The notes: generated by a model from the sequence alone, not told the origin. DNA of 64,000 nt from Acidisoma silvae (GCF_020618775.1 NZ_JAESVB010000007.1:1-64000); one strand, 5' to 3'; counted from the stretch's first letter, positions 1 through 9,683 are shown. Numbers and translations are program-made.

Positions 1-1
1 A

Positions 2-1450
2 TTACAGCTTGCGCTTGATCGCCTCATTCACCAGCGCCGGATTGCCCTTGCCGGCCATGGCCTTCATCACCTGGCCCACAAAGAACCCGAACAGCTTGTC
101 CTTGCCGGACTTGTATTCGGCCAGCTTGTCCGGGTTCGCCGCCAGCACCGCATCCACCGCCGCGTCGATGGCGCCGGTGTCCGTCACCTGCTTCAACCCC
201 TTGGCCTCGACGATGGCGGCGGCGCTCTCGCCCGTCTCCATCATCGCTTCCAGGACTTCCTTGGCGATCTTGCCGTTGATGGTGGCATCCGCGATCAGGT
301 CCAGCAGACCGCCCAGCGTGGCGGCGGAAATGGGGCTGGTCTCAATCCCCTTCCCCATGCGGTTCAGCCCGGCGAAGAAATCGCCCAGCATCCAGTTGGA
401 CGCGCTCTTGCCGTCACGGCCCTTTGCCAGCGTCTCATAGAAATCGGCGGTCGCCTGTTCCATCACCAGCACGCCGGCATCATAGGCCGGGATGCCGTAG
501 TCACTGATGAAGCGGGCCTTCTTGGCGTCCGGCAGTTCCGGCAGGGCAGCGGCCAGACCGTCCACCCAATCCTGCTCGATCACCAGCGGCAGCAGGTCGG
601 GGTCGGGGAAGTAGCGATAGTCATGCGCGTCTTCCTTGCTGCGCATGGACCGCGTTTCGCCCCGGCTCGGGTCGTACAGCCGCGTCTCCTGGTCAACCGT
701 CTGTCCGGCTTCCCAGATTTCCACCTGACGGCGCGCCTCCACCTCAATCGCCTGCATGACGAAGCGGACGGAATTGACGTTCTTGATTTCGCAACGCGTG
801 CGGAACTCCTCGCCCGCCTTACGGACAGAGACGTTCACGTCGGCGCGCATGGAGCCTTCCTCCATATTGCCGTCGCAAGTGCCGAGATAGCGCAGGATGG
901 TGCGCAGTTTCCGCAAATAGGCACCGGCTTCCTCGGGCGAGCGCATATCGGGTTCCGACACGATTTCCATCAGCGCCACGCCGGCACGATTGAGATCGAT
1001 GAAGGATTCCGCCGGATGCTGGTCATGCATCGACTTGCCGGCATCCTGCTCCAGATGCAGGCGGGTGACGCCGATATGGCGCAGCTCGCCGCTTTCCAGC
1101 TCGATATCGACGATGCCCTTGCCCACGATAGGATGGGCGAACTGGCTGATCTGATAGCCCTGCGGCAGATCGGCGTAGAAATAGTTTTTGCGGTCGAAAC
1201 GGCTGACGAGATTGATCTCGGCTTTGAGGCCAAGACCCGTGCGCACGGCCTGGGCCACGCATTCGCCGTTGATGACGGGCAACATCCCGGGGAAGCCCGC
1301 GTCGATGAAGCTCACCTGGGCATTGGGCTCGCCGCCATACATGGCCGACGCCCCGCTGAACAGCTTAGCGTTGGAGACGACCTGGGCATGGACTTCAAGC
1401 CCGATGACCAGTTCCCAGGGGCCGGTGCGGCCTTCGATGATATAGGACAT
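2..1450 (-). CDS. gatB: Asp-tRNA(Asn)/Glu-tRNA(Gln) amidotransferase subunit B
   Basis: GatB activates and amidates mischarged Glu-tRNA(Gln) and Asp-tRNA(Asn), using ammonia released by GatA. The 482-residue product is full family length: the N-terminal cradle begins at '[13 protein letters not shown]', contains the conserved 'CEIKNVNSV' segment, and ends with the helical/YqeY-like tail. The stop is at bases 2-4, so the gene is complete although it lies at the window edge. Its ATG shares one base with the gatA stop (TAATG), which implies translational coupling in a gatC-gatA-gatB operon. Identification is by family sequence memory and context; I am very sure. Confidence 0.97.
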   Translation of the reverse strand: MSYIIEGRTGPWELVIGLEVHAQVVSNAKLFSGASAMYGGEPNAQVSFIDAGFPGMLPVINGECVAQAVRTGLGLKAEINLVSRFDRKNYFYADLPQGYQISQFAHPIVGKGIVDIELESGELRHIGVTRLHLEQDAGKSMHDQHPAESFIDLNRAGVALMEIVSEPDMRSPEEAGAYLRKLRTILRYLGTCDGNMEEGSMRADVNVSVRKAGEEFRTRCEIKNVNSVRFVMQAIEVEARRQVEIWEAGQTVDQETRLYDPSRGETRSMRSKEDAHDYRYFPDPDLLPLVIEQDWVDGLAAALPELPDAKKARFISDYGIPAYDAGVLVMEQATADFYETLAKGRDGKSASNWMLGDFFAGLNRMGKGIETSPISAATLGGLLDLIADATINGKIAKEVLEAMMETGESAAAIVEAKGLKQVTDTGAIDAAVDAVLAANPDKLAEYKSGKDKLFGFFVGQVMKAMAGKGNPALVNEAIKRKL

Positions 1451-2931
1451 TACGCGCCCTCCCCCATGCGGATCTGCGGCAGGCCCTTGAAGCCGGCCGC
1501 CTTTTCCAGCGCCGCCCCGACCGCGAAAACTGTCTCCTCGTCGAAATGCCGGCCCAGCACCTGCAAGCCCAGCGGCAGGCCCTGCGCGTCCAGCCCGGCG
1601 GGGACGGACATGCCCGGCACGCCGGCCATGCTGGCCGGCACGGTGAAGATATCGTTCAGATACATCTGCACCGGGTCATCCGCGTTCTCCCCGATCGCGA
1701 AGGCGGCCGAGGGGGCCGTCGGCGTCAGCAAGGCGTCAACCTTGGAGAAGACGTCCGTGAAATCCTTAAGGATCAGCGCGCGGACCTTCTGCGCCTTCAG
1801 GTAATAGGCGTCGTAATAGCCGGCCGAGAGGACGTAGGTGCCCATCAGGATGCGGCGGCGCACTTCCCGGCCGAAACCGGCGGCGCGGGTGCCCTCATAC
1901 AGATCTTTCAGATCATTCGCCGGCACGCGCAACCCGTAGCGCACGCCGTCATAGCGCGCGAGGTTGGACGAGGCCTCGGCCGGGGCGACGATATAATAGG
2001 TGGCGAGACCGTATTTGGTATGCGGCAGGGAGACGTCGACAATCTCCGCCCCCTGCTGGCGCAGCCAGTCCAGCCCCTGCGCCCACAGCGCCTCGATCTC
2101 AGCCGGCATCCCTTCAGCGCGATATTCGCGCGGCACGCCGATCTTCAGCCCCTTCACGCCGCGCTTCGCCGCCGCCGCGAAATCCGGCACGGCGCGGGGA
2201 ACGGAGGTGCTGTCCTTGGGGTCATGCCCGGCCATGGAGCCGAGCAGGATGGCGGTATCCTCCACCGTCCGGGCGAAGGGCCCGGGCTGGTCGAGCGATG
2301 AGGCGAAGGCCACCACGCCGTAGCGCGAGCAGCGGCCGTAGGTCGGCTTGATGCCGACGATGCCGCAATAGGAGGCCGGCTGGCGGATGGACCCACCGGT
2401 ATCCGTGCCGGTCGCGGCCAGGGCCATGCCGGCAGCAACGGCGGCGGCGGACCCGCCGGAGGAGCCGCCCGGCACCAGGGCCACGTCGCTGCCCTGGCGC
2501 TGCCAGGGATTGATGGTGGCGCCGAAGGCCGAATTGGTGGTGGCCGAGCCCATGGCGAACTCGTCCAGGTTCACCTTGCCCAGAAACACCGCGCCGTCGT
2601 GCAGCATATTACTCGTCACCGTGCTCTCATACGGCGGCACGAAGGGTTCCAGAATCTTGCTGGCGGCGGTCGTCTTCACGCCCTTGGTGCAGAAGACGTC
2701 CTTGATGGCCACCGGCAGACCGGTCAGCGGGCCGGCCTCGCCCTTTGCCAGCGCGGCATCGGCGGCGTCGGCCTGGGCCAAGGCCTGCTCGGCCGTCACG
2801 GTGATGAAGGCGTGCAGTTTCGGGTCCAGCGCCGTGATGGCGTCCAGATGCGCCTGCGTCAGTTCGCGGGAAGAAATGCGGCGGTTCAGCAGCGCGTCAC
2901 GCGCGCTGGCGAGGGTGAATTCCAGGGTCAT
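1450..2931 (-). CDS. gatA: Asp-tRNA(Asn)/Glu-tRNA(Gln) amidotransferase subunit A
   Basis: This is the amidase-signature glutaminase of the GatCAB complex, which hydrolyses glutamine and passes ammonia to GatB. The catalytic Lys is in 'VAIKDVFC', and the two catalytic serines are in '[14 protein letters not shown]' and '[13 protein letters not shown]'. I start it at 2931 ('[12 protein letters not shown]'), four bases after the gatC stop. An in-frame upstream extension to 3003 has no family homology and runs back through gatC. The product is 493 residues, normal for GatA. A second amidase-signature paralogue (atzE-like) lies at 30382-31785. Confidence 0.96.
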   Translation of the reverse strand: MTLEFTLASARDALLNRRISSRELTQAHLDAITALDPKLHAFITVTAEQALAQADAADAALAKGEAGPLTGLPVAIKDVFCTKGVKTTAASKILEPFVPPYESTVTSNMLHDGAVFLGKVNLDEFAMGSATTNSAFGATINPWQRQGSDVALVPGGSSGGSAAAVAAGMALAATGTDTGGSIRQPASYCGIVGIKPTYGRCSRYGVVAFASSLDQPGPFARTVEDTAILLGSMAGHDPKDSTSVPRAVPDFAAAAKRGVKGLKIGVPREYRAEGMPAEIEALWAQGLDWLRQQGAEIVDVSLPHTKYGLATYYIVAPAEASSNLARYDGVRYGLRVPANDLKDLYEGTRAAGFGREVRRRILMGTYVLSAGYYDAYYLKAQKVRALILKDFTDVFSKVDALLTPTAPSAAFAIGENADDPVQMYLNDIFTVPASMAGVPGMSVPAGLDAQGLPLGLQVLGRHFDEETVFAVGAALEKAAGFKGLPQIRMGEGA

Positions 2932-2935
2932 CGTC

Positions 2936-3238
2936 TTATTCCACGACCTTCGGCACGGTGAAGAAAGGCCCGGAACGGGCGGGGGCATTGGCCAGCACGG
3001 CATCGACCTGATCGCCGTCCGTCACCACATCGTCGCGGAGCGTCATCGCCGCCGCACCGATATTGGCGAGCGGATCGACGCCCGAGACATCGACCTCGTT
3101 CAGCTGTTCGATCCAGCCGATGATGGAGCCGAGCTCGACTTGCAGTTGCGCGACATCCTCATCGGCCAGACGGATACGCGCCAGCCGGGCGATGCGGCGG
3201 ACGACGGCAGGGTCGAGGGGGGCGGATGAAGAGGCCAT
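2936..3238 (-). CDS. gatC: Asp-tRNA(Asn)/Glu-tRNA(Gln) amidotransferase subunit C
   Basis: This small 100-residue belt subunit stabilises the GatA-GatB interface. '[17 protein letters not shown]' and the closing '..[13 protein letters not shown]' are typical of GatC. The start at 3238 matches usual GatC length; longer in-frame readings run into the divergent ruvX gene and are unsupported. It is first in gatC-gatA-gatB, with a four-base gap to gatA. About 50 bases separate its start from ruvX on the other strand, so the two promoters must share that space. Confidence 0.94.
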   Translation of the reverse strand: MASSSAPLDPAVVRRIARLARIRLADEDVAQLQVELGSIIGWIEQLNEVDVSGVDPLANIGAAAMTLRDDVVTDGDQVDAVLANAPARSGPFFTVPKVVE

Positions 3239-3290
3239 GGAGCAAAAACGGTCCTTGGGGTTTGAATCGGCGCGGACCATAAAGGCCGGC

Positions 3291-3752
3291 ATGACAGTCA
3301 TCAACTTCGAGGACCTATGCGCGGGGCTCGCGCAGGACGAACGGCTCATCGGGCTAGACCCGGGGTCGAAGACGATCGGGGTCGCCCTGTCGGATGTGCG
3401 GCTGAAAGTCGCCAGTCCCTTCGGCAGCATCACGCGGGGCAAGCTGTCGGGCATCGTGGAACAGCTCGGCCGCATCATCATCCGTGAGGAGGTCGGCGGG
3501 CTCGTCATCGGCCTGCCCCTGGGCGAGGACGGACGCATGGGCCGGGCGGCCCAGGCGGCGCGGGACTGGGCGTGGTCTATCTCCGACGCGCTCGGCCTGC
3601 CGGCGGCGCTGTGGGACGAGACCCTGACCACCGCCGAGACGCATGACGTGCTGATCCATGAGCTGGATATGAGCCGCAAGCGCCGCGCTCAGGTTATCGA
3701 CCGCATGGCCGCCGCCCGCATCCTGCAAGCGGCGCTCGATTCCCGGAGCTGA
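3291..3752 (+). CDS. ruvX: RuvX/YqgF family putative pre-16S rRNA nuclease / Holliday junction resolvase-like
   Basis: RNase H-fold protein of the YqgF/RuvX family. In E. coli the family member processes the 16S rRNA 5' end; a resolvase role is also claimed for some members. The 153-residue product shows the family's first Asp in 'LIGLDPGSKTIGVALSD', the 'GLVIGLPLGEDG' strand and the 'LWDETLTTAEA'-type motif (here 'WDETLTTAETH'). I start it at 3291 (MTVINFEDL); upstream in-frame sequence overlaps gatC and is not conserved. It is divergent from gatCAB, an arrangement seen in many alphaproteobacteria. The downstream gap holds a perfect hairpin repeat. Confidence 0.92.
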   Translation: MTVINFEDLCAGLAQDERLIGLDPGSKTIGVALSDVRLKVASPFGSITRGKLSGIVEQLGRIIIREEVGGLVIGLPLGEDGRMGRAAQAARDWAWSISDALGLPAALWDETLTTAETHDVLIHELDMSRKRRAQVIDRMAAARILQAALDSRS

Positions 3753-3789
3753 GGTTTGCCGGGTTTGTAATGAGGCAAGTCTCAACCCT

Positions 3790-3844
3790 GTCATACCCGC
3801 GAAAGCGGGTATGACGTCGTTTCAACTAAAACCTGAAACGCTCT
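3790..3844. repeat. Intergenic palindromic repeat, copy A
   Basis: A perfect 11-base-pair hairpin spans 3790-3815 (arms GTCATACCCGC and its complement, GAAA tetraloop). At 3829-3844 lies the exact reverse complement of the 16-base sequence found at 11487-11502 (AGAGCGTTTCAGGTTT). Both parts recur in other gaps of this window. There is no T-run, so it is not a standard intrinsic terminator, although it sits between the convergent ruvX and the 3882-4106 gene and may help stop transcription. Confidence 0.8.
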
Positions 3845-3881
3845 GGGCAGCCATATCAGGTGGCGCGTCCCGCAGGACGCG

Positions 3882-4106
3882 TCAGGCGGCGAGAGTGGCG
3901 ATGGTGCTGGTTTTCATGCGGCTGGCGAGCGGCGCCAGACGATAGGTGCGGCCCGCGGCCTCCCGCACCTGGGACAGATCAGCGAAGCGCTGCCCGTCCA
4001 ATGCCTTCAGCCGGGCATCGACCCCGACAAAGCGGTAGCTGTCGCCATAAAAGGCTGCGGCACCGACAAAAACGCCGTCGATCTCAATCACGTAAGACTG
4101 TTTCAC
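3882..4106 (-). CDS. Small conserved-looking hypothetical protein (74 aa)
   Basis: I do not recognise this family. I choose the GTG at 4106 because an AGGAGA ribosome site lies about six bases upstream; a longer reading to 4247 has no such site and crosses an AT-rich hairpin. The product begins 'KQSYVIEIDGVFVGAA' and looks like a compact alpha/beta protein without signal peptide or membrane segment. It lies convergent to ruvX and is followed by palindromic repeat A. The AT-rich 4107-4460 stretch upstream differs in base composition from neighbouring genes. Confidence 0.6.
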   Translation of the reverse strand: MKQSYVIEIDGVFVGAAAFYGDSYRFVGVDARLKALDGQRFADLSQVREAAGRTYRLAPLASRMKTSTIATLAA

Positions 4107-4214
4107 CGAAGTCTCCTGGCGAAATCCGATTCCGCGGATACAGCCCTGAATGGGCCTGTTCCGCTTGACGAGGATGTAATAGCGGCTCGCAAATTCTAAA
4201 AGAAAACTATTTGT

Positions 4215-4239
4215 GACCAATGATCTATTGGTCTTTTTT
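4215..4239 (+). terminator. Orphan intrinsic-terminator-like hairpin (or operator)
   Basis: A perfect seven-base-pair inverted repeat (GACCAAT, five-base loop, ATTGGTC) is followed immediately by six T residues on the plus strand. That is the layout of a rho-independent terminator, yet no plus-strand gene ends here: ruvX stops at 3752 and the intervening gene is on the minus strand. It could end an unannotated small RNA or antisense transcript. Alternatively it is an operator upstream of either flanking small gene; the next plus-strand gene encodes a ribbon-helix-helix protein. Confidence 0.4.
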
Positions 4240-4462
4240 GATGTCACTTGTGAAGAATGTGCGGAACGTATCTAATTATTAATTGACGGTTACTCTTTGG
4301 CTCTTTGGCCTGTTCCTTGAGCGGCAGCGCCTTGTGGCCCTGCCCGACGGCTCTTCCCAGATTGCGCGTTTCTCGCTGTGGTCAATACGCCCTTCAAAAT
4401 ATAAGCGACAGGCGTCAGCACCGCTGTTCATAGCACTGTCACTCTTCGGACGTCATTACGAT

Positions 4463-4678
4463 ATGTTGCTAAAAAAGAGTTTCAGCATTGCCGGCCATCG
4501 CACCTCGGTCGCGCTGGAAGCGGAATTCTGGACCGTGCTGGAACAGGCGGCACAGCGGCGCGGCGAGACGCTGACGGCCTTCGTCATTTCCGTTGACGCA
4601 CAGCGAGCCGACGAGCGCCCCCTCGCCTCGGCCTTGCGCGTCCGTGCGCTGAAGGAAGCAGCGGCAGGCGACCACTAG
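4463..4678 (+). CDS. Ribbon-helix-helix domain protein
   Basis: The 71-residue protein 'MLLKKSFSIAGHRTSVALE..' matches the RHH_4-type ribbon-helix-helix family: a short basic strand ('KSFSIAGHRTSVAL'), then two helices ('EFWTVLEQAAQRRGETLTAFVISVD'). Such proteins bind DNA as dimers through the N-terminal strand; targets of this family are mostly unknown. I start at 4463, since sequence further upstream in frame is not protein-like. Its TAG stop overlaps by three bases the stop of the convergent AsmA gene. The inverted repeat at 4215-4233 upstream is a possible self-operator. Confidence 0.75.
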   Translation: MLLKKSFSIAGHRTSVALEAEFWTVLEQAAQRRGETLTAFVISVDAQRADERPLASALRVRALKEAAAGDH

Positions 4679-7614
4679 CCGGGGCTCGCGACCATCCAGG
4701 CGGCCGGGTTTTGCAGCGGACCGCGCAGAACCGCCGCCGCCGCCGGCGCGCCGGTGGGTTTCAGCGCAAGGTCCAGATTGCAGACCCCACGCACGAGATC
4801 GACCTGCCCCTTGGCGTCCAAGGCTCCGGCAGCGCCTGTAATGCCGAAGGCATCGAGATTCAGTTCCCCCTGCGTCAGGGTCGCCGCGCCGGTCATCTGA
4901 TCGAAAGCCGTCGTCCCCTGGAACAGCGCTTCGCCCAGCTTGTCGCCGGCGGGCGCCGTCTTGGCGGCAAGCACCGCCAGGGTGACGCCCGGCAGGCTGC
5001 CCGGTCCTGCCGTAAAGCCGAACTTGCCGGACAGGCTGGCAAGCCAGGAATCGAGGCTATAGCCGTGGGCAGACAGCGTCATCTGACCGTCCAGGCCCTT
5101 GACCTTCAGCCCCGTCGGCAACCAGGCGGGCAAGGCCCCGGACTGACCGGCCTGAGCATCCTGTAAACCGAGGTCAGCTTCGGCCTGCGGCGGATCGGCC
5201 GTCACCAGCTTCACGGTGCCGAAGACATTGCCGCCCAGGAAGGCGGCGCGTTCCAGAGCCAGGCGCAGCACGCCGTCGGACATGTCGAGATTCGCGCGTA
5301 TCTGTTTGGCGACCGGCGTCAGATCGTCGGTAATCGCGCCGGCCGAAACGTCCAGCGTGGCATTCCAGCCGGTCAGCAATTCCAGCGGCAAAGGATCCTG
5401 CCGGTCTGGATGCGGCACCGGCAGTGACGCGAAACTCAGCGCCCCCGTTATCCGCCGTTCGTCCGGCGGCGCCTTGACCTGATGCGCCAGATGGCCGCTG
5501 CCATGGATAAGCCCCAGGCTGAAGGTCAGCGGACTGACGCTCCAATTGCTGCCGTCGGACGCAGCATCGGCGACCACCGACAAAGACCCCTCGCCCAGCC
5601 AATTTCCCCCGCCCGCGAAACCCAGCGCCGCCATCAGCCGCCGGGCGCTTGGATGCTGAAGGGTCAGCGCGCCCTTCCAGCGACCATGCATCAGATCCAG
5701 CACCGGCTGGGCCGAGAAGCTGAGATCACCGAGATTGCCTTGAAGATTCAGCGCCAGAGCCGCCGTCGGGCCGGAGGCCGTGACGGTCGCGGTCAGCGGC
5801 TGGGACCAGATATCGGTATCCAGATCGCGCAGCGACGGTGGCATGAGGTCAACGATGGGCGTCGCATGCGGCGCCGTCAGCACCAGCCGCCCGCTGCTCA
5901 GCTTGCCTTTGGCGTCCATGGCCCCCGAGGCGAGGATCTGCATGCCACCGTCCTGGGCCGCCAATTGCCGCAGGTTGAGCGCGCCATTATCCACCGCCGC
6001 GTCCAGCAAGGCATGGTCCAGCCGGTCGCCACCGAGCCAGACCTCATCCGCCGACAGTTGCAAATCGGCATTGATGCCACTCAACTGGCCGGCCAATGCG
6101 TCCGGCCGGGGCGGATTGATCAGCCAGGCGCCCGGAAGCCACTGCCCAAGGTCGATGCGCGCGAAGGCAAGGCCGGCCGAGATATGGGCGGGCTTGCCTG
6201 TGGTCAGCACCATGCCGCCGGTCATGGTGGTATCGTTCATCAGCCCGTCGATCTGGGTGAGCGCGACCTGTCCGGGCACGGCGTCGAGATGCGAGTCGAT
6301 CGCCAGCGACGTCAGGCCGGACAGCGCGTTCGACAGGTCCGGCACCAGTCCGGCCTGGGCCAGCCAGTGCAACGTCACCAGCGGCGCGGGCGCCGAAAGC
6401 TGCATGCGCCCACTGAAGCCGGCGGCCTGCGGATCATAATAGCCGGTCAGCGACAATCCGGCCTCGCCCGGCAGTACCACCGTCAGGGCGTCGAGCTTCA
6501 GGCGCGTCGATGAGGTCGACAGCTTGACGCCGAAATGGCGCAGCAGCCCTTCGCCATAGATGGCGGCATCGGCGTCGAGCGACAGATCAAGCGGCAGGCC
6601 ACGGCTGCTGGCGGCCGGAAAGGCCTTCAGCCAAGGGCCGAGATCAAGGCGTGGCGTATGCAGGTTGACGGAGAGCCGGGGCGTGGAGGTCGCCTCAGCC
6701 TGCGGGCCGTTCAGGCGCAGCAGCACGTCGCCCGTCGTCGTCATGCTGCCAAGCGTCGCCGCGACATCCGTCATATGGATGGCGCGCCCATCGGCCAGCA
6801 CCTGCCCCTGCGCGTCGAAACCCAGCGGCGGTGCGGCGATGAAAGCCGAAAGATCGTCGCCCTGGGCCGTGAACTGGCCGGAAATCTGGCCGTCGCCGTT
6901 CAGCATGCCCTTGAGGTCGAGCTTGGTATTGGGCGCGGCGGTGGTGGCGAGCGCCAGATGGACGCCGGCATTGCCGTCCGACGACGGCCAGGACAGATGC
7001 AGATCGACCTGCCAGGGCCGGCCGCCGGCCTTGGCCGTGCCGTCCACCGCCAAAGCGTCATCGGCCCCGCCGGTGACGATCGAAAAATCGGCATCCGTGA
7101 CGCGCAGAGCGCCGAAGGTGAAAGTGCCGTGGGTGACGTCGGCCGAGAGCGCGGCCAGCCAGGGCGGCGGCTCTATCGCGTCCGGCCCGCCCGGCAGCGG
7201 CCAGGGCAGCCGGATATCCGGCCGGTTTAGCTCGACATGGGTGACGGCGATGCGGCCCGTGACCAGGGCACCGAGCGACAGGTTGAGCGTCAGCGCCCCG
7301 GTCGTCATGCGCACACCGTCGCCGCCGTCATTCACCTTCACCTTTTCGGCGGTGATCGAGGGCTGCGGCAGCAGGATAAGATGGATTTCGCCGTTGATCT
7401 GCACCTCGCGGCCGAGGATTTCGCTGGCGACCGCCTGAACGGCGGCGCGATGCGCGCTCCAATCCGCAAGGCGCGGACCGAACCACAGCACGGCCAGCAT
7501 CAGCGCCAGCAGGACCACCACCGCGCCGAAGACGCGACCGCGCCGCGAGCGGGGCGCGGGGCGCGAGTGCGGCCGGCGCGGGTCACGCGGGGTTAGGGGC
7601 GCAGGCGCTCTCAC
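4675..7614 (-). CDS. AsmA family protein
   Basis: Large inner-membrane-anchored protein of the AsmA/TamB-related superfamily, implicated in lipid traffic and outer-membrane homeostasis. It has 979 residues: an Arg/Pro-rich cytoplasmic tail (1-27), one transmembrane helix ('VFGAVVVLLALMLAVLWFG', about 28-46), then the AsmA N-terminal motif ('ASEILGREVQINGEIHLILLPQPSITAEKVKV'-region) and a long beta-rich periplasmic part. The start is a GTG at 7614. The C-terminal region ('LDAKGQVDLVRGVCNLDLALKPTG'-type) is typical of AsmA_2 domains. It stands alone, convergent with the RHH gene. Confidence 0.88.
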   Translation of the reverse strand: MRAPAPLTPRDPRRPHSRPAPRSRRGRVFGAVVVLLALMLAVLWFGPRLADWSAHRAAVQAVASEILGREVQINGEIHLILLPQPSITAEKVKVNDGGDGVRMTTGALTLNLSLGALVTGRIAVTHVELNRPDIRLPWPLPGGPDAIEPPPWLAALSADVTHGTFTFGALRVTDADFSIVTGGADDALAVDGTAKAGGRPWQVDLHLSWPSSDGNAGVHLALATTAAPNTKLDLKGMLNGDGQISGQFTAQGDDLSAFIAAPPLGFDAQGQVLADGRAIHMTDVAATLGSMTTTGDVLLRLNGPQAEATSTPRLSVNLHTPRLDLGPWLKAFPAASSRGLPLDLSLDADAAIYGEGLLRHFGVKLSTSSTRLKLDALTVVLPGEAGLSLTGYYDPQAAGFSGRMQLSAPAPLVTLHWLAQAGLVPDLSNALSGLTSLAIDSHLDAVPGQVALTQIDGLMNDTTMTGGMVLTTGKPAHISAGLAFARIDLGQWLPGAWLINPPRPDALAGQLSGINADLQLSADEVWLGGDRLDHALLDAAVDNGALNLRQLAAQDGGMQILASGAMDAKGKLSSGRLVLTAPHATPIVDLMPPSLRDLDTDIWSQPLTATVTASGPTAALALNLQGNLGDLSFSAQPVLDLMHGRWKGALTLQHPSARRLMAALGFAGGGNWLGEGSLSVVADAASDGSNWSVSPLTFSLGLIHGSGHLAHQVKAPPDERRITGALSFASLPVPHPDRQDPLPLELLTGWNATLDVSAGAITDDLTPVAKQIRANLDMSDGVLRLALERAAFLGGNVFGTVKLVTADPPQAEADLGLQDAQAGQSGALPAWLPTGLKVKGLDGQMTLSAHGYSLDSWLASLSGKFGFTAGPGSLPGVTLAVLAAKTAPAGDKLGEALFQGTTAFDQMTGAATLTQGELNLDAFGITGAAGALDAKGQVDLVRGVCNLDLALKPTGAPAAAAVLRGPLQNPAAWMVASPG

Positions 7615-7818
7615 GTCCGGCCTGCCTCATGCGTCGTCACTTGATACGTCATATCTCTCAGGACCGAAGCCGCTCCACATAATCCTGGCCCGGCATCAGC
7701 GCCGCTGCGGAAGGTCTCGTCATACTGGCGACAGGCATCCACGAATAGCGGGTTATTCATCCACTTATGGCCGCTTGTTGATATCGCCCTGCCGCGCATG
7801 GCGTGTTAGACCTCCGCC

Positions 7819-8625
7819 ATGTTGTGGGGAAAGATCATCGGCGGCGTCGCGGGCTTCGCCGTCGGCGGTCCGGCTGGCGCCATTATGGGCGCGGCGCTCG
7901 GTCATGCGGCCGATGCGGGTGCTATTCCACAGATCCAGAAGACCCTGAGAGGTTTTAACGGCGGCCGATTCGGCGCCTCCTCCGCGCCGCTCAACTCCGC
8001 CCGCCTGGCCGCCATGCTGGGGCAGCGCGACCAGCTTTTCGCCATCGCCGCTGTCAGCCTCTCGGCCAAGCTCGCCAAATGCGACGGGCCGGTGAACCGC
8101 GCCGAGATCGACGCCTTCAAGCGCGCTTTCCATATACCGCCGCAGAATGTGCCGCTGGTCGGACGCCTGTTCGACGAAGCGCGGTCCTCTCCGCAGGGGT
8201 TCGAGCCTTTCGCCGAGGAACTGGCGCTGGCCTTCGACGACAATCGCGTCGTGCTCGACGAAGTGCTGCGCTCGCTTTTCGTCATCGCCCGGGCCGACGG
8301 TCCCGTGAATGCGGCCGAAACGCGCTTCCTAAAGGAAGTTCACCAGTTGCTGCGGCTGGACCGATTCGCCTGGGATCAGGCGATGAACAATCAAAGCCGC
8401 GCCGCCCGTGGGTCTGACGAGGGCGATGCTTATGCCGAGCTTGGGCTGACCCGCGCCGCCACCAACGAGGAATTGCGCGAGGCCCGCAAGAAGCTGATGC
8501 GGGAGAACCACCCGGACAGCCTTGCCTCGCGCGGCGTGCCGCCGGAATTCGTCGCCCGCGCCACCGAGCGCGCCGCCCGCGTCAATGCGGCCTGGGACCG
8601 CATCAAGCGCGAACGCGGCCTGTAA
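7819..8625 (+). CDS. DjlA-type TerB/J-domain co-chaperone
   Basis: 268 residues. There is an N-terminal glycine-zipper membrane anchor ('GKIIGGVAGFAVGGPAGAIMGAALGH', roughly residues 4-29), a central TerB-like helical domain (about 60-185), and a C-terminal J domain from about 205 carrying the HPD motif ('RENHPDS') needed to stimulate DnaK. This is the DjlA/DjiA arrangement, so it should sit in the inner membrane with its J domain in the cytoplasm. It is divergent from the asmA-like gene, with about 200 bases between them. The Dnak partner is not in the window. Confidence 0.86.
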   Translation: MLWGKIIGGVAGFAVGGPAGAIMGAALGHAADAGAIPQIQKTLRGFNGGRFGASSAPLNSARLAAMLGQRDQLFAIAAVSLSAKLAKCDGPVNRAEIDAFKRAFHIPPQNVPLVGRLFDEARSSPQGFEPFAEELALAFDDNRVVLDEVLRSLFVIARADGPVNAAETRFLKEVHQLLRLDRFAWDQAMNNQSRAARGSDEGDAYAELGLTRAATNEELREARKKLMRENHPDSLASRGVPPEFVARATERAARVNAAWDRIKRERGL

Positions 8626-8640
8626 TAAGGCTGCGGCGGC

Positions 8641-8952
8641 TCAGTAGCCGCCCATCATCGCCCGCAGATAGACCATCGTGATCAGACGCTGGAGACCCTC
8701 GAGCAGCAGAATCGCGATCAGCGGGCTGATATCGATATTACCCAGATAGGGGATGACGCGGCGGATCGGATTCAGGATCGGCCTCGTGACGCGTTCGAGG
8801 AAATCCATCACCGTCCAGACCATCCGGTTGCGGGTATCGATGACCCCGAAGGAGGCCAACATGCTGAACAGCGCCGCGAGAATGATCGCCCAAATATAGA
8901 GGCTGATCACCTTCTGCACGAGCCACACAACAGTATTCAGAACGGGGTCCAT
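8641..8952 (-). CDS. YggT family membrane protein
   Basis: 103-residue YggT protein with two hydrophobic helices ('YIWAIILAALFSMLASFG' and 'ISPLIAILLLEGLQRLI') and the family signature 'RPILNPIRRVIPYLG'. YggT proteins are conserved inner-membrane proteins linked to cell-division/osmotic functions in some bacteria; the role here is not certain. The ATG at 8952 is preceded by AGGAAAGG. A longer in-frame reading to 9324 would cross the tRNA gene on the other strand and is rejected. It converges on the djlA-like gene with a 15-base gap. Confidence 0.9.
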   Translation of the reverse strand: MDPVLNTVVWLVQKVISLYIWAIILAALFSMLASFGVIDTRNRMVWTVMDFLERVTRPILNPIRRVIPYLGNIDISPLIAILLLEGLQRLITMVYLRAMMGGY

Positions 8953-9028
8953 GAAAGCCTTTCCTTGCAGGAGCGCGGACCCTAACGGCCGCCAATCAGC
9001 CATGCAACCGAGGAGCGCGGCGGCGTGC

Positions 9029-9058
9029 TTGACACAGAACGGCAACCCAAGCATTAAC
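9029..9058 (+). promoter_or_regulatory. Candidate promoter of tRNA-Ala(CGC)
   Basis: TTGACA at 9029-9034 matches the sigma-70 -35 consensus exactly. With an 18-base spacer, ATTAAC at 9053-9058 is the best -10. The predicted start would fall about eight bases before the mature tRNA 5' end, a normal leader length. Confidence 0.5.
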
Positions 9059-9072
9059 CCGGCCACGGGAAT

Positions 9073-9148
<76 letters not shown>

Positions 9149-9268
9149 TTCTTGTTTTCCATATTTCCAATTGTATCAGTAACTAACGTCTGCGCGTTGA
9201 GGCACCGTCTCAACATTTCGACACAGTTGCGCCACAGCGCCGTCACCTTGTCCGGGTCAATCTGGCGC

Positions 9269-9472
9269 ATGGACAAGCGCATCATCATCACAGAGACCGA
9301 AGAGGCGACGCCGACCGGCCGCACGGCCCTGATGGCGGAAGCCTATGTCGCACCCGCTGGCACGGCGCGCAGGCGAACGACCCCGCCGCTGGAATGGCAG
9401 GCGCTACTGCTGCGCTATCTGCCCGAGCCGGTGAGCGTCAGCCACAGCGTCAAACGATTCGCTGTGCGATGA
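9269..9472 (+). CDS. Possible small hypothetical protein (67 aa)
   Basis: An ATG at 9269 opens a 67-residue frame starting 'MDKRIIITETEEATPTGRT'. I recognise no family. It is polar at the N-terminus, has a basic RRR centre and no membrane segment. No strong ribosome site precedes it, and longer readings overlap the tRNA. The composition is protein-like, but it may be chance. If it is not real, 9149-9683 would be a 535-base gap holding only repeat B. Confidence 0.4.
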   Translation: MDKRIIITETEEATPTGRTALMAEAYVAPAGTARRRTTPPLEWQALLLRYLPEPVSVSHSVKRFAVR

Positions 9473-9527
9473 CGCCTCTGCCCGGTGCCTAACGCTTGCC
9501 GACTTCTCTGGAATCACAATTAAAGCC

Positions 9528-9608
9528 GTCATGCCCGGCCCCGGTGCCGGGCATCCAGGCCTTTAGGCGCCACAGCGTATGGATCCCCGGGTCAGGCCCG
9601 GGGATGAC
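9528..9608. repeat. Paired-hairpin intergenic repeat, copy B
   Basis: Two hairpins (9531-9554, ATGCCCGGC arms; 9583-9605, ATCCCCGGG arms) flank a spacer and are bounded by GTCAT...ATGAC ends. The 25-base core 9562-9586 recurs in reverse orientation with one mismatch at 17323-17347 inside copy D, while the outer hairpin layout is unchanged. Confidence 0.85.
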
Positions 9609-9683
9609 ACAATATGGCTTGCCTCGCCCCCCTTCTGACACGCCCTCTTGTCTGGACGGCATAGAGCAGGCCAAGGATTGGTG

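Noticed and set aside
7611-7799. 62-codon minus-strand frame whose TGA overlaps the AsmA GTG
   Set aside because: No ribosome site, no family, and it would fill the divergent promoter region of the DjlA-like gene; the stop/start overlap looks accidental.
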